DNA of 64,000 nt, taken from positions 38,563-102,562 of the forward strand of contig NZ_LWLS01000068.1 of NCBI RefSeq assembly GCF_001905095.1. The letters run 5' to 3'. Below, one piece after another: positions 52,832-60,989 of the stretch (within the stretch, counting starts at the first letter, position 1; every line of letters begins with the position of its first letter). The notes under the pieces were generated by a model. That model did not search any database. It saw nothing but the letters and a program-made list of their open reading frames with translations, and was not told where the DNA came from. This DNA is from Micromonospora sp. CB01531 (GTDB lineage Bacteria > Actinomycetota > Actinomycetes > Mycobacteriales > Micromonosporaceae). The translations under genes were made by a program, and so were the position numbers.

Positions 52832-53701
52832 ATGACCAGGTCCCTCCGATCCCTCGGCGTCGCCGCAGCCATCACCGGGATGCTCGCCCTCGCCGCATGT
52901 GGCACGGACACCTCGTCCGCCAACTCGGGGTCATCCCCTTTCGGCGACTGCGAGGTGACGAAGAACCCCACCGTCCACGCGATGAAGACCAAGACCGAGG
53001 GAACTCTCACCGTCGCCGCCTCCCTGCCCTACCCCGCGGGCTACCGGGGCAACACCCTCGAGTCGGTGGACGGGGGCTACATGTACTGCCTCGACGCCGA
53101 GATCGCCAACCGCGCCGGACTGCGCAAGATCAAGCTCGTGAACGCCTCCTTCGAGGCCCTCGTCACCGCCAAGACCTCGAACTTCGACTTCGCGGTCTGG
53201 GACATCTACGACACCCCTGAGCGACGTAAGGCGGTGGACTTCTCCACGCCCTACAACACCTACCGCACCGGCGTCCTCGTCAAGACCGGCTCGAACCTGA
53301 CCAAGGAGAGCATCAAGACCGCCACCGTCGGCGTGCTGGCCGGTTCTGTCCAGCTCAAGTACGTCAACGAGACCCTCAAGCCCAAGGAGGTGCGGGTCTT
53401 CTCCTCGAACGACGACCTCTTCAACGCGGTCCTGGCCGGGCAGATCGACGCCGCACTCAACGACACCGCCACCGTCATGCCCCGGGCGGCCAGCTCCGGC
53501 GGGAAGCTCGAAGTCATCGGACAGTACCCGGCCGGCGGCGACGTCGCGGCGCTGTTCCCCAAGGGCTCGCAGAACGTCACCGTGGTCAACGAGATCCTCG
53601 CCGACATGGAGAAGGACGGCACCCTCGCCGCCATCATGAACAAGTGGCTGAACCCGATCCTCGGCGGCGACCCTAACAAGCTGGCCGACTGGAGTGCCTG
53701 A
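52832..53701 (+). CDS. ABC transporter substrate-binding lipoprotein, polar amino-acid family
   Basis: 289 residues from the ATG at 52832 behind GGAGGTGT. The signal peptide ends in the lipobox LALAAC. The mature protein is a type-2 periplasmic binding fold of the SBP_bac_3 family: GTLTVAASLPYPAG, DGGYMYCLDAEIANRAGLRK, FDFAVWDIYDTPERRKAVDF, STPYNTYRTGVLVKTGSN, VGVLAGSVQ. It captures an amino acid or related small polar ligand outside the membrane. The permease follows after two bases. Confidence 0.88.
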   Translation: MTRSLRSLGVAAAITGMLALAACGTDTSSANSGSSPFGDCEVTKNPTVHAMKTKTEGTLTVAASLPYPAGYRGNTLESVDGGYMYCLDAEIANRAGLRKIKLVNASFEALVTAKTSNFDFAVWDIYDTPERRKAVDFSTPYNTYRTGVLVKTGSNLTKESIKTATVGVLAGSVQLKYVNETLKPKEVRVFSSNDDLFNAVLAGQIDAALNDTATVMPRAASSGGKLEVIGQYPAGGDVAALFPKGSQNVTVVNEILADMEKDGTLAAIMNKWLNPILGGDPNKLADWSA

Positions 53702-53703
53702 CC

Positions 53704-54801
53704 ATGAAAGTGCAGGCACCCGAAGGACGTGAGGCCCCGCCGACACCGTCCGACATCAGCTTCACTCCGGCCCGCCCACTGCCGACGACCGCCTACCTCA
53801 CCGCGGCAGCCATCCTCGCCCTCCTGGCCGCGACGCTCTGCTACCAGCTCACCGCCATCCTCGTCACCGGATCCACCACCCGGCTCCTGCTCGGTGCCGT
53901 GCTTCCGATCGCCGCGCTCGGCTGGCCCCTGTCGCTGGCCTACCGACGTAGCCGCCAATCCCAGCAGGACTGGACCGCCCGCCGCTACGTCGAGGCCCGC
54001 ACGGGGGCAGCCAGCTCCCGCAACGCCGCCATCACCTCCCTCGGACTCAGCGGCTGCGTGGCCATCGTGGCCGTACTCGCCCTGATGGTCTTCACCAACG
54101 ACGGGGCGGTGCAGAAGACCTTCTTCAACGGCGAGTACATGACGCGGAGCTTCTTCGACATCCTGCGCGCACTCTGGATCAACGTGCAGATCGCGCTCGG
54201 CGCCCAGATCCTCGCCATGGTCTTCGGGCTCGTGCTCGCCATCGGCCGGCAGCTCCCCGGCCGGGGCTTCCGCCCGGTCAGGGCCCTGTCCATCGCCTAC
54301 ATCGACGTGTTCCGCGGCATTCCGTCCGTCGTCCTGATCTACCTCGTCTGCTACGGGCTCCCGCTCACCGAGGTGCCGTTCCTCAGCGGCGGCTCCCTGA
54401 TCGTCTACGCGATCGTGGCGCTTGCCATGACCTACAGCGCCTACAACGCGGAGCTGTACCGAGCCGGGATCGAGTCGATCAACCCGGGCCAGAGCTCAGC
54501 CGCCCTGTCCATGGGCCTCACCCAGACAGACGTCATGCGATTCGTCATCCTGCCGCAGATGGCCCGCAACATCGCCGCACCGATGCTCAGCACCTTCATC
54601 GGCCTGCAGAAGGACACCGCGCTGGTGATCGTCGTCGGCATCATCGACGCGTTCAGCCAGGCCAAGATCTACTCGGCGAACGACTTCAACCTCTCCGCGG
54701 TGACCGCCGTCTGCATCGTCTTCGTCCTCATCACCATCCCGCAGACCCGGTTCGTCGACTACCTGCTCGCCCGCAGCGGCGCCAGGAAGACAGGGGTGTG
54801 A
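53704..54801 (+). CDS. ABC transporter permease, polar amino-acid family
   Basis: 365 residues, longer than usual for HisM-type permeases because of ~130 extra N-terminal residues with two to three helices (YLTAAAILALLAATLCYQLT, LLLGAVLPIAALGWPLSLAY). The C-terminal ~220 residues have the standard BPD_transp_1 helices and an EAA-type loop (ELYRAGIESINPGQSSAALS, MGLTQTDVMRFVILPQ). It forms the transmembrane channel with the lipoprotein upstream and ATPase downstream; the genes are 2-3 bases apart. Confidence 0.88.
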   Translation: MKVQAPEGREAPPTPSDISFTPARPLPTTAYLTAAAILALLAATLCYQLTAILVTGSTTRLLLGAVLPIAALGWPLSLAYRRSRQSQQDWTARRYVEARTGAASSRNAAITSLGLSGCVAIVAVLALMVFTNDGAVQKTFFNGEYMTRSFFDILRALWINVQIALGAQILAMVFGLVLAIGRQLPGRGFRPVRALSIAYIDVFRGIPSVVLIYLVCYGLPLTEVPFLSGGSLIVYAIVALAMTYSAYNAELYRAGIESINPGQSSAALSMGLTQTDVMRFVILPQMARNIAAPMLSTFIGLQKDTALVIVVGIIDAFSQAKIYSANDFNLSAVTAVCIVFVLITIPQTRFVDYLLARSGARKTGV

Positions 54802-54804
54802 GCC

Positions 54805-55554
54805 ATGTCGAGAGCGTTCATCGAGTTCGACACGGTGACCAAGCGGTACGGCGACCTCACCGTGCTGGACAAGGTCGACCTCACCGTCGACCGACACGAA
54901 GTGGTGACCCTGATCGGCGCCTCCGGCTCCGGAAAGTCGACACTGCTGCGCTGCGTCAACGGGCTGGAGAACATCCAGGGCGGGCAGATCCTCCTCAACG
55001 GCGACGTCGTATCCGGCGAAGGCGTCGACCTCGTCGCCCTTCGCCGTCGCGTCGGGATCGTCTTCCAGAGCTACAACCTGTTCCCGCACATGACCGTGCT
55101 GCGCAACTGCACCCTCACCCCGGTCCGCGCCGGCGTGGCGACCAGGGCCGAGGCCGAACGCAACGCCCGGGTCATGCTCGAACGCGTCGGCCTCAAGGAC
55201 AAGGCCGACGCCTACCCCGACCAACTCTCCGGCGGGCAGCAGCAACGCGTCGCCATCGCCCGGGCGATGCTCATGCGTCCGCAGGCCCTGCTGCTGGACG
55301 AGATCACCTCGGCCCTCGATCCCGAGCTCGTGATCGAGGTCCTGAACCTGGTCCGGGAACTCGCCTCCGACGGCATCACCATGATGATGACGACCCACGA
55401 GATGCCCTTCGCCCGCGAGATCTCCTCGAAGGTCTGCTTCCTGCACCAGGGCACGATCCTCGAGCAGGGCCCGCCCGAGCAGATCTTCGACTCACCCTCC
55501 ACTCCCGAGCTCCGGTCGTTCCTCCGGAAGATCCACGAAGCCGGCCGGGACTAG
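54805..55554 (+). CDS. ABC transporter ATP-binding protein, polar amino-acid family
   Basis: 249 residues. Walker A GASGSGKST, Q-loop VFQSYNLFPH, signature LSGGQQQRVAIARA, Walker B ALLLDEITSALDP (normally DEPTSALDP; here Ile replaces Pro) and switch His in TTHEMPFA. The length and motifs fit the GlnQ/HisP group. It energises uptake with the two genes upstream. The start three bases after the permease stop suggests translational coupling. Confidence 0.9.
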   Translation: MSRAFIEFDTVTKRYGDLTVLDKVDLTVDRHEVVTLIGASGSGKSTLLRCVNGLENIQGGQILLNGDVVSGEGVDLVALRRRVGIVFQSYNLFPHMTVLRNCTLTPVRAGVATRAEAERNARVMLERVGLKDKADAYPDQLSGGQQQRVAIARAMLMRPQALLLDEITSALDPELVIEVLNLVRELASDGITMMMTTHEMPFAREISSKVCFLHQGTILEQGPPEQIFDSPSTPELRSFLRKIHEAGRD

Positions 55555-55593
55555 CGCCACCCCTCCCTGAGAACGGATCAAGGACATCACCTG

Positions 55594-56373
55594 ATGAGCA
55601 AGACGTACGACACCAAGCAGTTCTTCACCTACCTCGGGTACCCGAGCGGCGACCAGCCCTACTGGTGCAAGGACCTGCGTAGCCTCTCCGTCTACTGCCG
55701 CGGCGACCGGGCCAACCTCGAGGCCCTTCTCGAGCCCACCCCGTTCGAACTCGCCGACGACCGATTCGTCGTACAGATCGCCGACTTCGGCAACGCCACC
55801 CCGGGAGCCTTCTACGACTCGGGCGTCGTCATCCCCGTCCGCTACCGCAACCACCGCGGGGTGAACTACTTCTTCGAGTACGAGGACCAGCCCTGGAGCG
55901 TCGCCTTCGGCCGGGAGGTCTGGGGCTACCCCAAGCAGTACGCCGACATCACCCTGACCGACACCGCCGAATCCGTCTCCGGCACCGTCCACCGCTCCGG
56001 CAAGCTGATCTTCGGCATCTCGATGACTCCCCAGCAGGGGTACGACAACGCGGCCTGGGCAGACATGTCCACGTACCCGCACCTCCAGGTCCACGCCCTT
56101 CCCGAGGCCAACGGACCAGGCTTCCGAGTCTTCGAGATCATCTCGCGGGACACATCCAGCGACTTCGTCCTGAACCGGAAGAGCTTCGGCCCCGCGAACG
56201 TCGAACTCACCGACACGCTCTCGGTCAACGGCGTCGAACTGAAGGTGGTGGAGGTTCTCGGCGGCGAATTCTCCGTCGGGGACTACGCCTGCACCGTGGC
56301 GAACGGGATCTCGACGGTGATCGACGACCTCCTCGGCAATCCGCCCAGTGTCGAGGAAGCCGAGCGGCCGTAG
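55594..56373 (+). CDS. Acetoacetate decarboxylase-family enzyme
   Basis: 259 residues. FGREVWGYPKQYADI corresponds to the ADC active-site segment, with the Schiff-base Lys in GYPK; the upstream YFFEYEDQPWSVA and acidic residues fit the fold. Family members act on 3-oxo acids or related carbonyl compounds by decarboxylation or aldol-type chemistry, so the exact reaction cannot be told. It lies 39 bases after the ATPase gene, likely co-transcribed. The substrate is probably derived from the imported compound. Confidence 0.8.
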   Translation: MSKTYDTKQFFTYLGYPSGDQPYWCKDLRSLSVYCRGDRANLEALLEPTPFELADDRFVVQIADFGNATPGAFYDSGVVIPVRYRNHRGVNYFFEYEDQPWSVAFGREVWGYPKQYADITLTDTAESVSGTVHRSGKLIFGISMTPQQGYDNAAWADMSTYPHLQVHALPEANGPGFRVFEIISRDTSSDFVLNRKSFGPANVELTDTLSVNGVELKVVEVLGGEFSVGDYACTVANGISTVIDDLLGNPPSVEEAERP

Positions 56374-56442
56374 CCGTCCGATAGCTTGCCAGAAAACGGG
56401 GCCGCTCCGCACACGCTGCGGAGAATGTGGGGGAGGAGCAGC

Positions 56443-57132
56443 ATGTTGTCGGAGTATGTCGGAAAGGGCGCGCTCGTCGGCGTCGACCAGACGGGTAACG
56501 CCCTGCTGAGCGAATCGGCCTACGCCCGACTGTGCTCCCGACTCGTCCGCGCCGAGATCATGCCCGGGGACAAACTCGTCGAGAGTGCACTGCGGGCGGA
56601 TCTCGGCCTCGGCCTTTCCCCGGTACGGGAGGCGATCCGACGGCTGGAGTTCGAAAAGCTGGTCGTCATCTACCCGCGCAGCGGCACCTACGCCACCGAG
56701 ATCGCCCTCAAGGACTCCCGCTCGGTCATGGAACTGAGACTGGAACTGGAATCCCTCGCCACGATGCTGGCCTGCAGCCGCGGCTCGAAAGCCGAGAAGG
56801 AACAACTCGTCGCGCTCGCCGAGGAACAAGCGCAGACCACCGACCTGCAACGATGCATCGACCTGGATGCCGCATTCCACGAGAGCATCTACCGGATGAG
56901 CCGCAACGAATACCTCGTCGCGACCGCCCGGGTGTCCTTCAACCTGGCTCTACGGCAGTGGTACTTCTGCTCCAAGGTGGTCACCACCCCCGACTGGACC
57001 GGCGTGGACCACCGCTCCATGGCGGCAGCCGTGGCCGCCGAGGACGTCGCCACCGCCACCGAGCAGATGCGTGAGCACGTGCGCCACGACTCCCAGCAGG
57101 TCTTCGAAATCCTCACCAACTACGGCCTGTAG
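56443..57132 (+). CDS. GntR-family regulator, FCD type
   Basis: 229 residues from the ATG at 56443 behind GGGAGGAG. An N-terminal winged helix (AYARLCSRLVRAEIMPGDKL, LGLGLSPVREAIRRLEFEKL, VVIYPRSGTYATEIA) is followed by an FCD all-helical ligand domain (LRLELESLATMLACS, LDAAFHESIYRMSRNEYLVA, DHRSMAAAVAAEDVATATEQ), whose His/Asp residues usually hold a metal and carboxylate ligand. It is the likely local regulator of the transporter and enzymes around it, with a substrate acid as effector. Confidence 0.87.
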   Translation: MLSEYVGKGALVGVDQTGNALLSESAYARLCSRLVRAEIMPGDKLVESALRADLGLGLSPVREAIRRLEFEKLVVIYPRSGTYATEIALKDSRSVMELRLELESLATMLACSRGSKAEKEQLVALAEEQAQTTDLQRCIDLDAAFHESIYRMSRNEYLVATARVSFNLALRQWYFCSKVVTTPDWTGVDHRSMAAAVAAEDVATATEQMREHVRHDSQQVFEILTNYGL

Positions 57133-57176
57133 CCGCCTCGCCAGCCGTTCACGGGCCGCCAGAAAGGACCCTGTCA

Positions 57177-57962
57177 GTGACATCGGCCCCCCTGAGCTCT
57201 CTATTCACCCTGGACGGCGCACGAGCCCTGGTCACCGGCGCCCACGGCGGTCTCGGCCGCGCACAGGCCCTTGCGCTCGGGCAGGCCGGCGCCGAGATCA
57301 TCGCAACGGACCTGACCACCGACCGCGCGGAACAGGCGTGCGCCTACCTCGAACATCAGGGCCTCCAGGCGACTCCGCTGCCGCTGGACGTCACCTCGGT
57401 CGACAGCATCGACGCCGCGTTCGACGACCTTGAGCGGCGGCGCACCGTCCCGGACGTGGTCGTGAACAACGCCGGCGTATCACTGCGCAACACCGCGCTG
57501 GACGCGACCACGGACCAGTTCGACCTGACCCTGACGGTGAACCTACGCGGCACGTACTTCGTGGCCCAGCGCGCCGCGCGGGCCATGCGCCAACGCGGCG
57601 GGGGCCGGATCATCAACCTCTCCTCCATCGGCGGCCTCGTCGTCGACGGTGAGAAGTCTTCGGTGTACGACGCGTCGAAGGCGGCCGTGGTGCAGTTGAC
57701 GAAGAACCTCGCCTACGAGTGGGGCAGGTACGGGATCCGCGTGAACTCCATCGCGCCGGGCTACATGCGAACCGAGATGACCGCCGATCTCCTGCCCACG
57801 AAGGCTGTCGAGGATGAACTGGTGACCAGGCACATACCCCTCGGACGAGTCGGCGAACCGGCGGACCTCGCGGGCGCCGTCGTTTTCCTCGCCTCGGACG
57901 CCTCCGCGTATGTCACGGGCCACACGCTCACCGTGGATGGTGGCTGGGTCGTCGCCATGTAG
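57177..57962 (+). CDS. Short-chain dehydrogenase/reductase
   Basis: 261 residues from GTG at 57177 behind AGAAAGGA. The Rossmann motif is VTGAHGGLGRAQALAL (TGxxxGxG), NNAGVS, catalytic Ser in INLSSIGG, and YDASK (Tyr and Lys), with C-terminal TGHTLTVDGGWV. Asp after strand 2 (ATDLTTDRAE) points to NAD rather than NADP. It is the last gene of the catabolic locus and probably oxidises or reduces an intermediate of the imported compound. Confidence 0.88.
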   Translation: MTSAPLSSLFTLDGARALVTGAHGGLGRAQALALGQAGAEIIATDLTTDRAEQACAYLEHQGLQATPLPLDVTSVDSIDAAFDDLERRRTVPDVVVNNAGVSLRNTALDATTDQFDLTLTVNLRGTYFVAQRAARAMRQRGGGRIINLSSIGGLVVDGEKSSVYDASKAAVVQLTKNLAYEWGRYGIRVNSIAPGYMRTEMTADLLPTKAVEDELVTRHIPLGRVGEPADLAGAVVFLASDASAYVTGHTLTVDGGWVVAM

Positions 57963-58120
57963 ATGATCCCCTCGGCCGCACTGAACTGCCCGCCAGCCCG
58001 TCAGTCCTATTTGCCACCCGCAGCCCAGCCGGCCAACGCCACTTCGACGCTGCTGGCCATGGCCGACCCCGAACGGTTCCGACGTACTGCTCGGGGGTGA
58101 GCCCACATACCAGCAGCCGC

Positions 58121-58650
58121 ATCGACTACGCCGTCAGCCCGGACGGCACGAGGTGGTGGAGACGTCGGCTACCCGTACGAGCACCACTCGTACCGGCTGC
58201 CGGACCTCGCCGACGCGACCGTCTATCCCAGCGGCGTGTATCCGCAGGACGCCGCCTGGTCCGGGGGCGGCTCCACCGTCGCCATCGGCCGCGCCTCGAC
58301 CGCCACCGGTGACGCCGATGTCTACCTCTACGGCAAGGGCAGCACGGTCCCGACGTACGCGGTCGACTTCCGCAGTGGGGACAGCCTCTGGGAGGGCACG
58401 CTGTTGGTCAACCAGGCCGGCACCCGAGCCTGGGCGGTCACCTCAACCGACCCCTACCAGGAAACTCAGCTGCTGCATTCCTTCGGGCCGGCGCACCCAC
58501 CGACACCACCGGTCACCGACCTGGCTGTCACCGCCCAGGTCGGGACCGGCAAGGACAAGCAGACCGCGCAGCTCACCGTGACCTGGAGCTCGCCGATCGG
58601 CGACGACCACTACTGGTGGATCACCGCGTCGACCAACGGCGGCGCCGAGC
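58121..58650 (+). pseudogene. Partial duplicate of the beta-propeller gene
   Basis: This segment copies 39,397-39,928 almost base for base (codons ~226-402 of the 451-residue protein), with two single-base deletions near 58,150-58,170 that break the frame. It lacks the start and end of the gene. It is joined directly to module copy 3, whereas the parent gene lies 1.8 kb from copy 2. Confidence 0.9.
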
Positions 58651-59450
58651 ACATCGCCGACGGCTTGATCACGGCGATGGTCATACGGCGCGGCGCTCGG
58701 AGCAGAGGCCGACCCCAGGTTGTCAGCCACGGCACGTTGGTCATGCGACGGGCCGTCATCGGGCCCACGCCCGAGGCGCTCCGCCCGGCAGGGCCCACAG
58801 TTGTGCGCCGGCGATCCGCGGTGCTGGGGACACTGCCGAGCCCGGACGTCGGCTGGTGCGGCGATGCCGCTTCGCGGGCGCGCGCGTTTTTGGTTATGGA
58901 TGGTTAAGGACGGTTCGTCGGACGTGTGCGTCCGGTCGTTCGGACGTGTACGTCCGGCCGTCTGGACGTGTACGTCCGGCCGGTGGATAACCGGGGGGAC
59001 GTGGACGTCCTCCCGGTTATCCACAGGATTGTGGACGTCGTCCCGGTTATCCACAGGGTTGTGGACGTCGGTGGGGCGGCCGGGTTGCGGTTCGGCGGAC
59101 GGGTCGAGGCTTGCGGGAAGCGGGCGGCGGCGGTGCGTCGCGAGGTCCCAGGTGACGGGCCGGCGGTCCGCGGGCAGGGACGCTGTGTGGCGTTGGTCGC
59201 CGCGGCGGATGAGGCCGAGGCGTTCCAACTCGTCCAGGTCGCGGCGTACGGATCGTACGGTCTTGCGGGCGTAGTGGGCGAGGCGTTCCTGGGAGGGGAA
59301 AGCGGCGCGCCCGGCGGCGTCGGCGTGGTTGGCCAGGCCGATGAGGACGGCGAGGCACTGCGGTGGGACGTCCGGGGCGTAGCTGAGCGCCCAGGAGACA
59401 GCTTCAATACTCATGGCGGGGTGGAATCTCCGATGTTTGTCGGTGGTCAC
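58443..59450 (-). CDS. Winged-helix Rep-like protein, module copy 3
   Basis: About 335 residues with GTG at 59450 (VTTDKHRRFHPAMSIEAV) or the ATG at 59414. The winged helix and CPQHRGSPAHNCGPCRAERL are as in copies 1 and 2. The linker carries one extra unit (NPVDNRDDVHNPVDNRED) because the DnaA-box segment is duplicated. Beyond ~58,676 the frame runs antisense through the beta-propeller pseudogene, so the C-terminus is foreign. It lies downstream of a three-gene operon and a divergent GntR gene, the fullest version of the module. Confidence 0.65.
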   Translation of the reverse strand: MTTDKHRRFHPAMSIEAVSWALSYAPDVPPQCLAVLIGLANHADAAGRAAFPSQERLAHYARKTVRSVRRDLDELERLGLIRRGDQRHTASLPADRRPVTWDLATHRRRPLPASLDPSAEPQPGRPTDVHNPVDNRDDVHNPVDNREDVHVPPVIHRPDVHVQTAGRTRPNDRTHTSDEPSLTIHNQKRARPRSGIAAPADVRARQCPQHRGSPAHNCGPCRAERLGRGPDDGPSHDQRAVADNLGSASAPSAAPYDHRRDQAVGDVLGAAVGRRGDPPVVVVADRRAPGHGELRGLLVLAGPDLGGDSQVGDRWCRWVRRPEGMQQLSFLVGVG

Positions 59451-59837
59451 ACCATCCGCCGATGGCAGGCGGAGGCAGGACGGACACGATCGACGCTCAC
59501 CTCTGCCCAAAGGTCAAGTCATCGGTGCCGGGAGGGCGCGGCAGCGCTTGGATGTTCCCGTCCTCCGAACGCACCGCCGCGCCGTCTGGCCCGCGAGGAT
59601 CTGCTCCACCGGCCGGCCCAAATGGGCCGACCGTTGGAGCAGCGGTCAGCGTTGCGCTAGGCAGTCGCCGTCGGTGATCGATTCATCGCCGGGGCGGGTC
59701 GGCGCGTAGATGGGTGCGGGGCTCGTCGCCTGAACTCGCCGAATTGCCGCCGAGCCGGCCGGATCGGGTGCGGTGCGAGGTCATCCGGCCTGCTGAGGCT
59801 GGTCTCGGTCGGGTTCGGCTGGCACGGTTGCTGTACT
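58676..59837. repeat. Duplicated module, copy 3
   Basis: Similar to 41,891-43,020 along its whole length, from GATGGTCAT to TTGCTGTACT. Right of 59,837 it continues into the small-gene operon, which copy 2 lacks. Confidence 0.9.
58920..59055. other. Iteron array with DnaA boxes (candidate origin), copy 3
   Basis: GGACGTGTRCGTCCGG at 58,920, 58,942 and 58,964 (22-bp period), a fourth unit GGACGTGGACGTCC at 58,997, a reversed one-mismatch DnaA box at 58,982-58,990 and two perfect TTATCCACA boxes at 59,017-59,025 and 59,047-59,055 (30-bp step). The second box is an extra duplication compared with copies 1 and 2. Confidence 0.6.
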
Positions 59838-60076
59838 GCTGGCGTCGACCGCTCGCCCCGTGTGGTCCAGCCGAGGAAGCGGCAGTGCAACACGCCGGCC
59901 GGCGTCCAGGGCATGTCTTCGGCGGCCTGGACGAGATAGCTGCCGAGGTAGAGGGCCAGCGACACCGGAGCATCGGCGTACTCCGCCCGTAGCTCCCGCT
60001 TCCGGGTCGGGCAGGGCCAGGGCAGGTCGCAGCCTCCGCAGCTCCAGATCGGCATGACCGGGCCGTGGGTGGTCAC
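59657..60076 (-). CDS. Small cysteine-containing protein of the mobile-element module
   Basis: 139 residues from GTG at 60076, which overlaps the stop of the preceding gene (GTGA). MPIWSCGGCDLPWPCPTRKR gives a CxxC...C cluster, followed by EYADAPVSLALYLGSYLVQA and MPWTPAGVLHCRFLGW, a pattern I recognise from small genes beside GntR regulators in actinomycete integrative elements. The last ~60 residues are encoded inside module copy 3 and are low in complexity, so the original C-terminus may have been replaced. Function unknown. Confidence 0.6.
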   Translation of the reverse strand: MTTHGPVMPIWSCGGCDLPWPCPTRKRELRAEYADAPVSLALYLGSYLVQAAEDMPWTPAGVLHCRFLGWTTRGERSTPAVQQPCQPNPTETSLSRPDDLAPHPIRPARRQFGEFRRRAPHPSTRRPAPAMNRSPTATA

Positions 60077-60252
60077 CGCACATCCTCCAGGAAGCGAGCG
60101 GTGATCGTCCGGGCCTGCCGGCTGGTTGCCCAATCCACCTGCCAGCACGGGTACGGAGTCAGCCGCGACCACCAGGCGCGGCAGCCGACGCACATGCCAT
60201 CGAGCCCGCGGACGTGAACCGCGAGGATGGCCCGCTCCTGACCGTCGTTCAC
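60073..60252 (-). CDS. Small protein, second gene of the module operon
   Basis: 59 residues from GTG at 60252, overlapping the stop of the gene before it. LDGMCVGCRAWWSRLTPYPC has a CxxC plus a third Cys, and QVDWATSRQARTITARFLED forms the C-terminal helix. It is typical of small GntR-linked genes of actinomycete elements. No function is known. Confidence 0.55.
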   Translation of the reverse strand: MNDGQERAILAVHVRGLDGMCVGCRAWWSRLTPYPCWQVDWATSRQARTITARFLEDVR

Positions 60253-60434
60253 TGCTCCCCCTCCGTCGGCCAGTGGCCACGATTGATCGGAATCCGGTGC
60301 CGGGCGTGACACGGCAACTCGGCGCCGCACCGGCAGACCCGCCTCCACTGCCGCCAGCACCAGACCGGCCGGTGTCGTCGCGCGAGGGTCATCGCTGCGG
60401 CGAGCAGGTACTCCTCGTACGAGACACGCCGCAC
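60249..60434 (-). CDS. Small protein, first gene of the module operon
   Basis: 61 residues from GTG at 60434 (VRRVSYEEYLLAAAMTLARR). HRPVWCWRQWRRVCRCGAEL and PCHARHRIPI give clustered Cys/His residues that could bind zinc. Its stop overlaps the GTG of the next gene (GTGA). Promoter and start lie in the A/T-rich gap shared with the divergent GntR gene. Confidence 0.5.
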   Translation of the reverse strand: MRRVSYEEYLLAAAMTLARRHRPVWCWRQWRRVCRCGAELPCHARHRIPINRGHWPTEGEQ

Positions 60435-60514
60435 CAGATCTCCCCCTCGTGCATGGCTGATGGCACGGCGGCCGGGCCTTGGCTGGTCATCCGGCCGCCG
60501 CACCTGCCAACTCA

Positions 60515-60575
60515 CCGTACATACGTAGGACTGTAGATACAATAACCTGTAGAACTGTTGGACACGTAGCGTCAC
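60515..60575. promoter_or_regulatory. Divergent promoter/operator of the GntR gene and module operon
   Basis: A distinctly A/T-rich gap with direct repeats CTGTAGA at 60,531-60,537 and 60,547-60,553 (16-bp step) and a TACNTANGTA-like motif (CATACGTAGG). This is the expected place for GntR autoregulation of both directions. Confidence 0.5.
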
Positions 60576-60579
60576 ATTC

Positions 60580-60981
60580 GTGATCGACCCCAGCGCGGAT
60601 CGCGCAGTGTTTCGGCAGCTCGCCGACCTACTGCGGAACCTGATCACGTCCGGCGACCTCGCGCCCGGCGCGTCGCTGCCCAGCGAGCTGCGACTGGCTC
60701 AGGAGTATGGACTGAGCCGGACAAGCGTCCGGCAGGCCATCTCCCTCCTCCGGTCGGAAGGGCTCGTGATCGTCCAACCTCCGCGTGGCACCTTCGTCCG
60801 CAGCATGGAACCGACCGAGACGGTGACCCTACTCAAGGGCGACACCGCCTCCGCCAGGATGCCCACCCCTGCCGAACGCAAGGAGCTGGACATCGGCGAA
60901 GGCGTCCCCGTCCTGGTGGTCTTCCGCGCCGACGGCTCCCGCGAGCTATTCGCCGCCGACCGCATCCGCGTCGGCCGCTGA
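60580..60981 (+). CDS. GntR-family regulator of the mobile-element module
   Basis: 133 residues from GTG at 60580. The GntR winged helix is complete: FRQLADLLRNLITSGDLAPG, SLPSELRLAQEYGLSRTSVR, QAISLLRSEGLVIVQPPRGT. The C-terminal ~50 residues (TPAERKELDIGEGVPVLVVF) are a shortened effector domain, as in KorSA-like regulators of actinomycete integrative elements. It is divergent from the small-gene operon and probably represses it and itself through the CTGTAGA sites. Confidence 0.8.
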   Translation: MIDPSADRAVFRQLADLLRNLITSGDLAPGASLPSELRLAQEYGLSRTSVRQAISLLRSEGLVIVQPPRGTFVRSMEPTETVTLLKGDTASARMPTPAERKELDIGEGVPVLVVFRADGSRELFAADRIRVGR

Positions 60982-60989
60982 TCTGCGCA

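Noticed and set aside
54805..55554. DEI in Walker B of the ABC ATPase as a sign of inactivation
   Set aside because: The catalytic Glu is still present after Asp; the Pro-to-Ile change alone is not evidence of loss.
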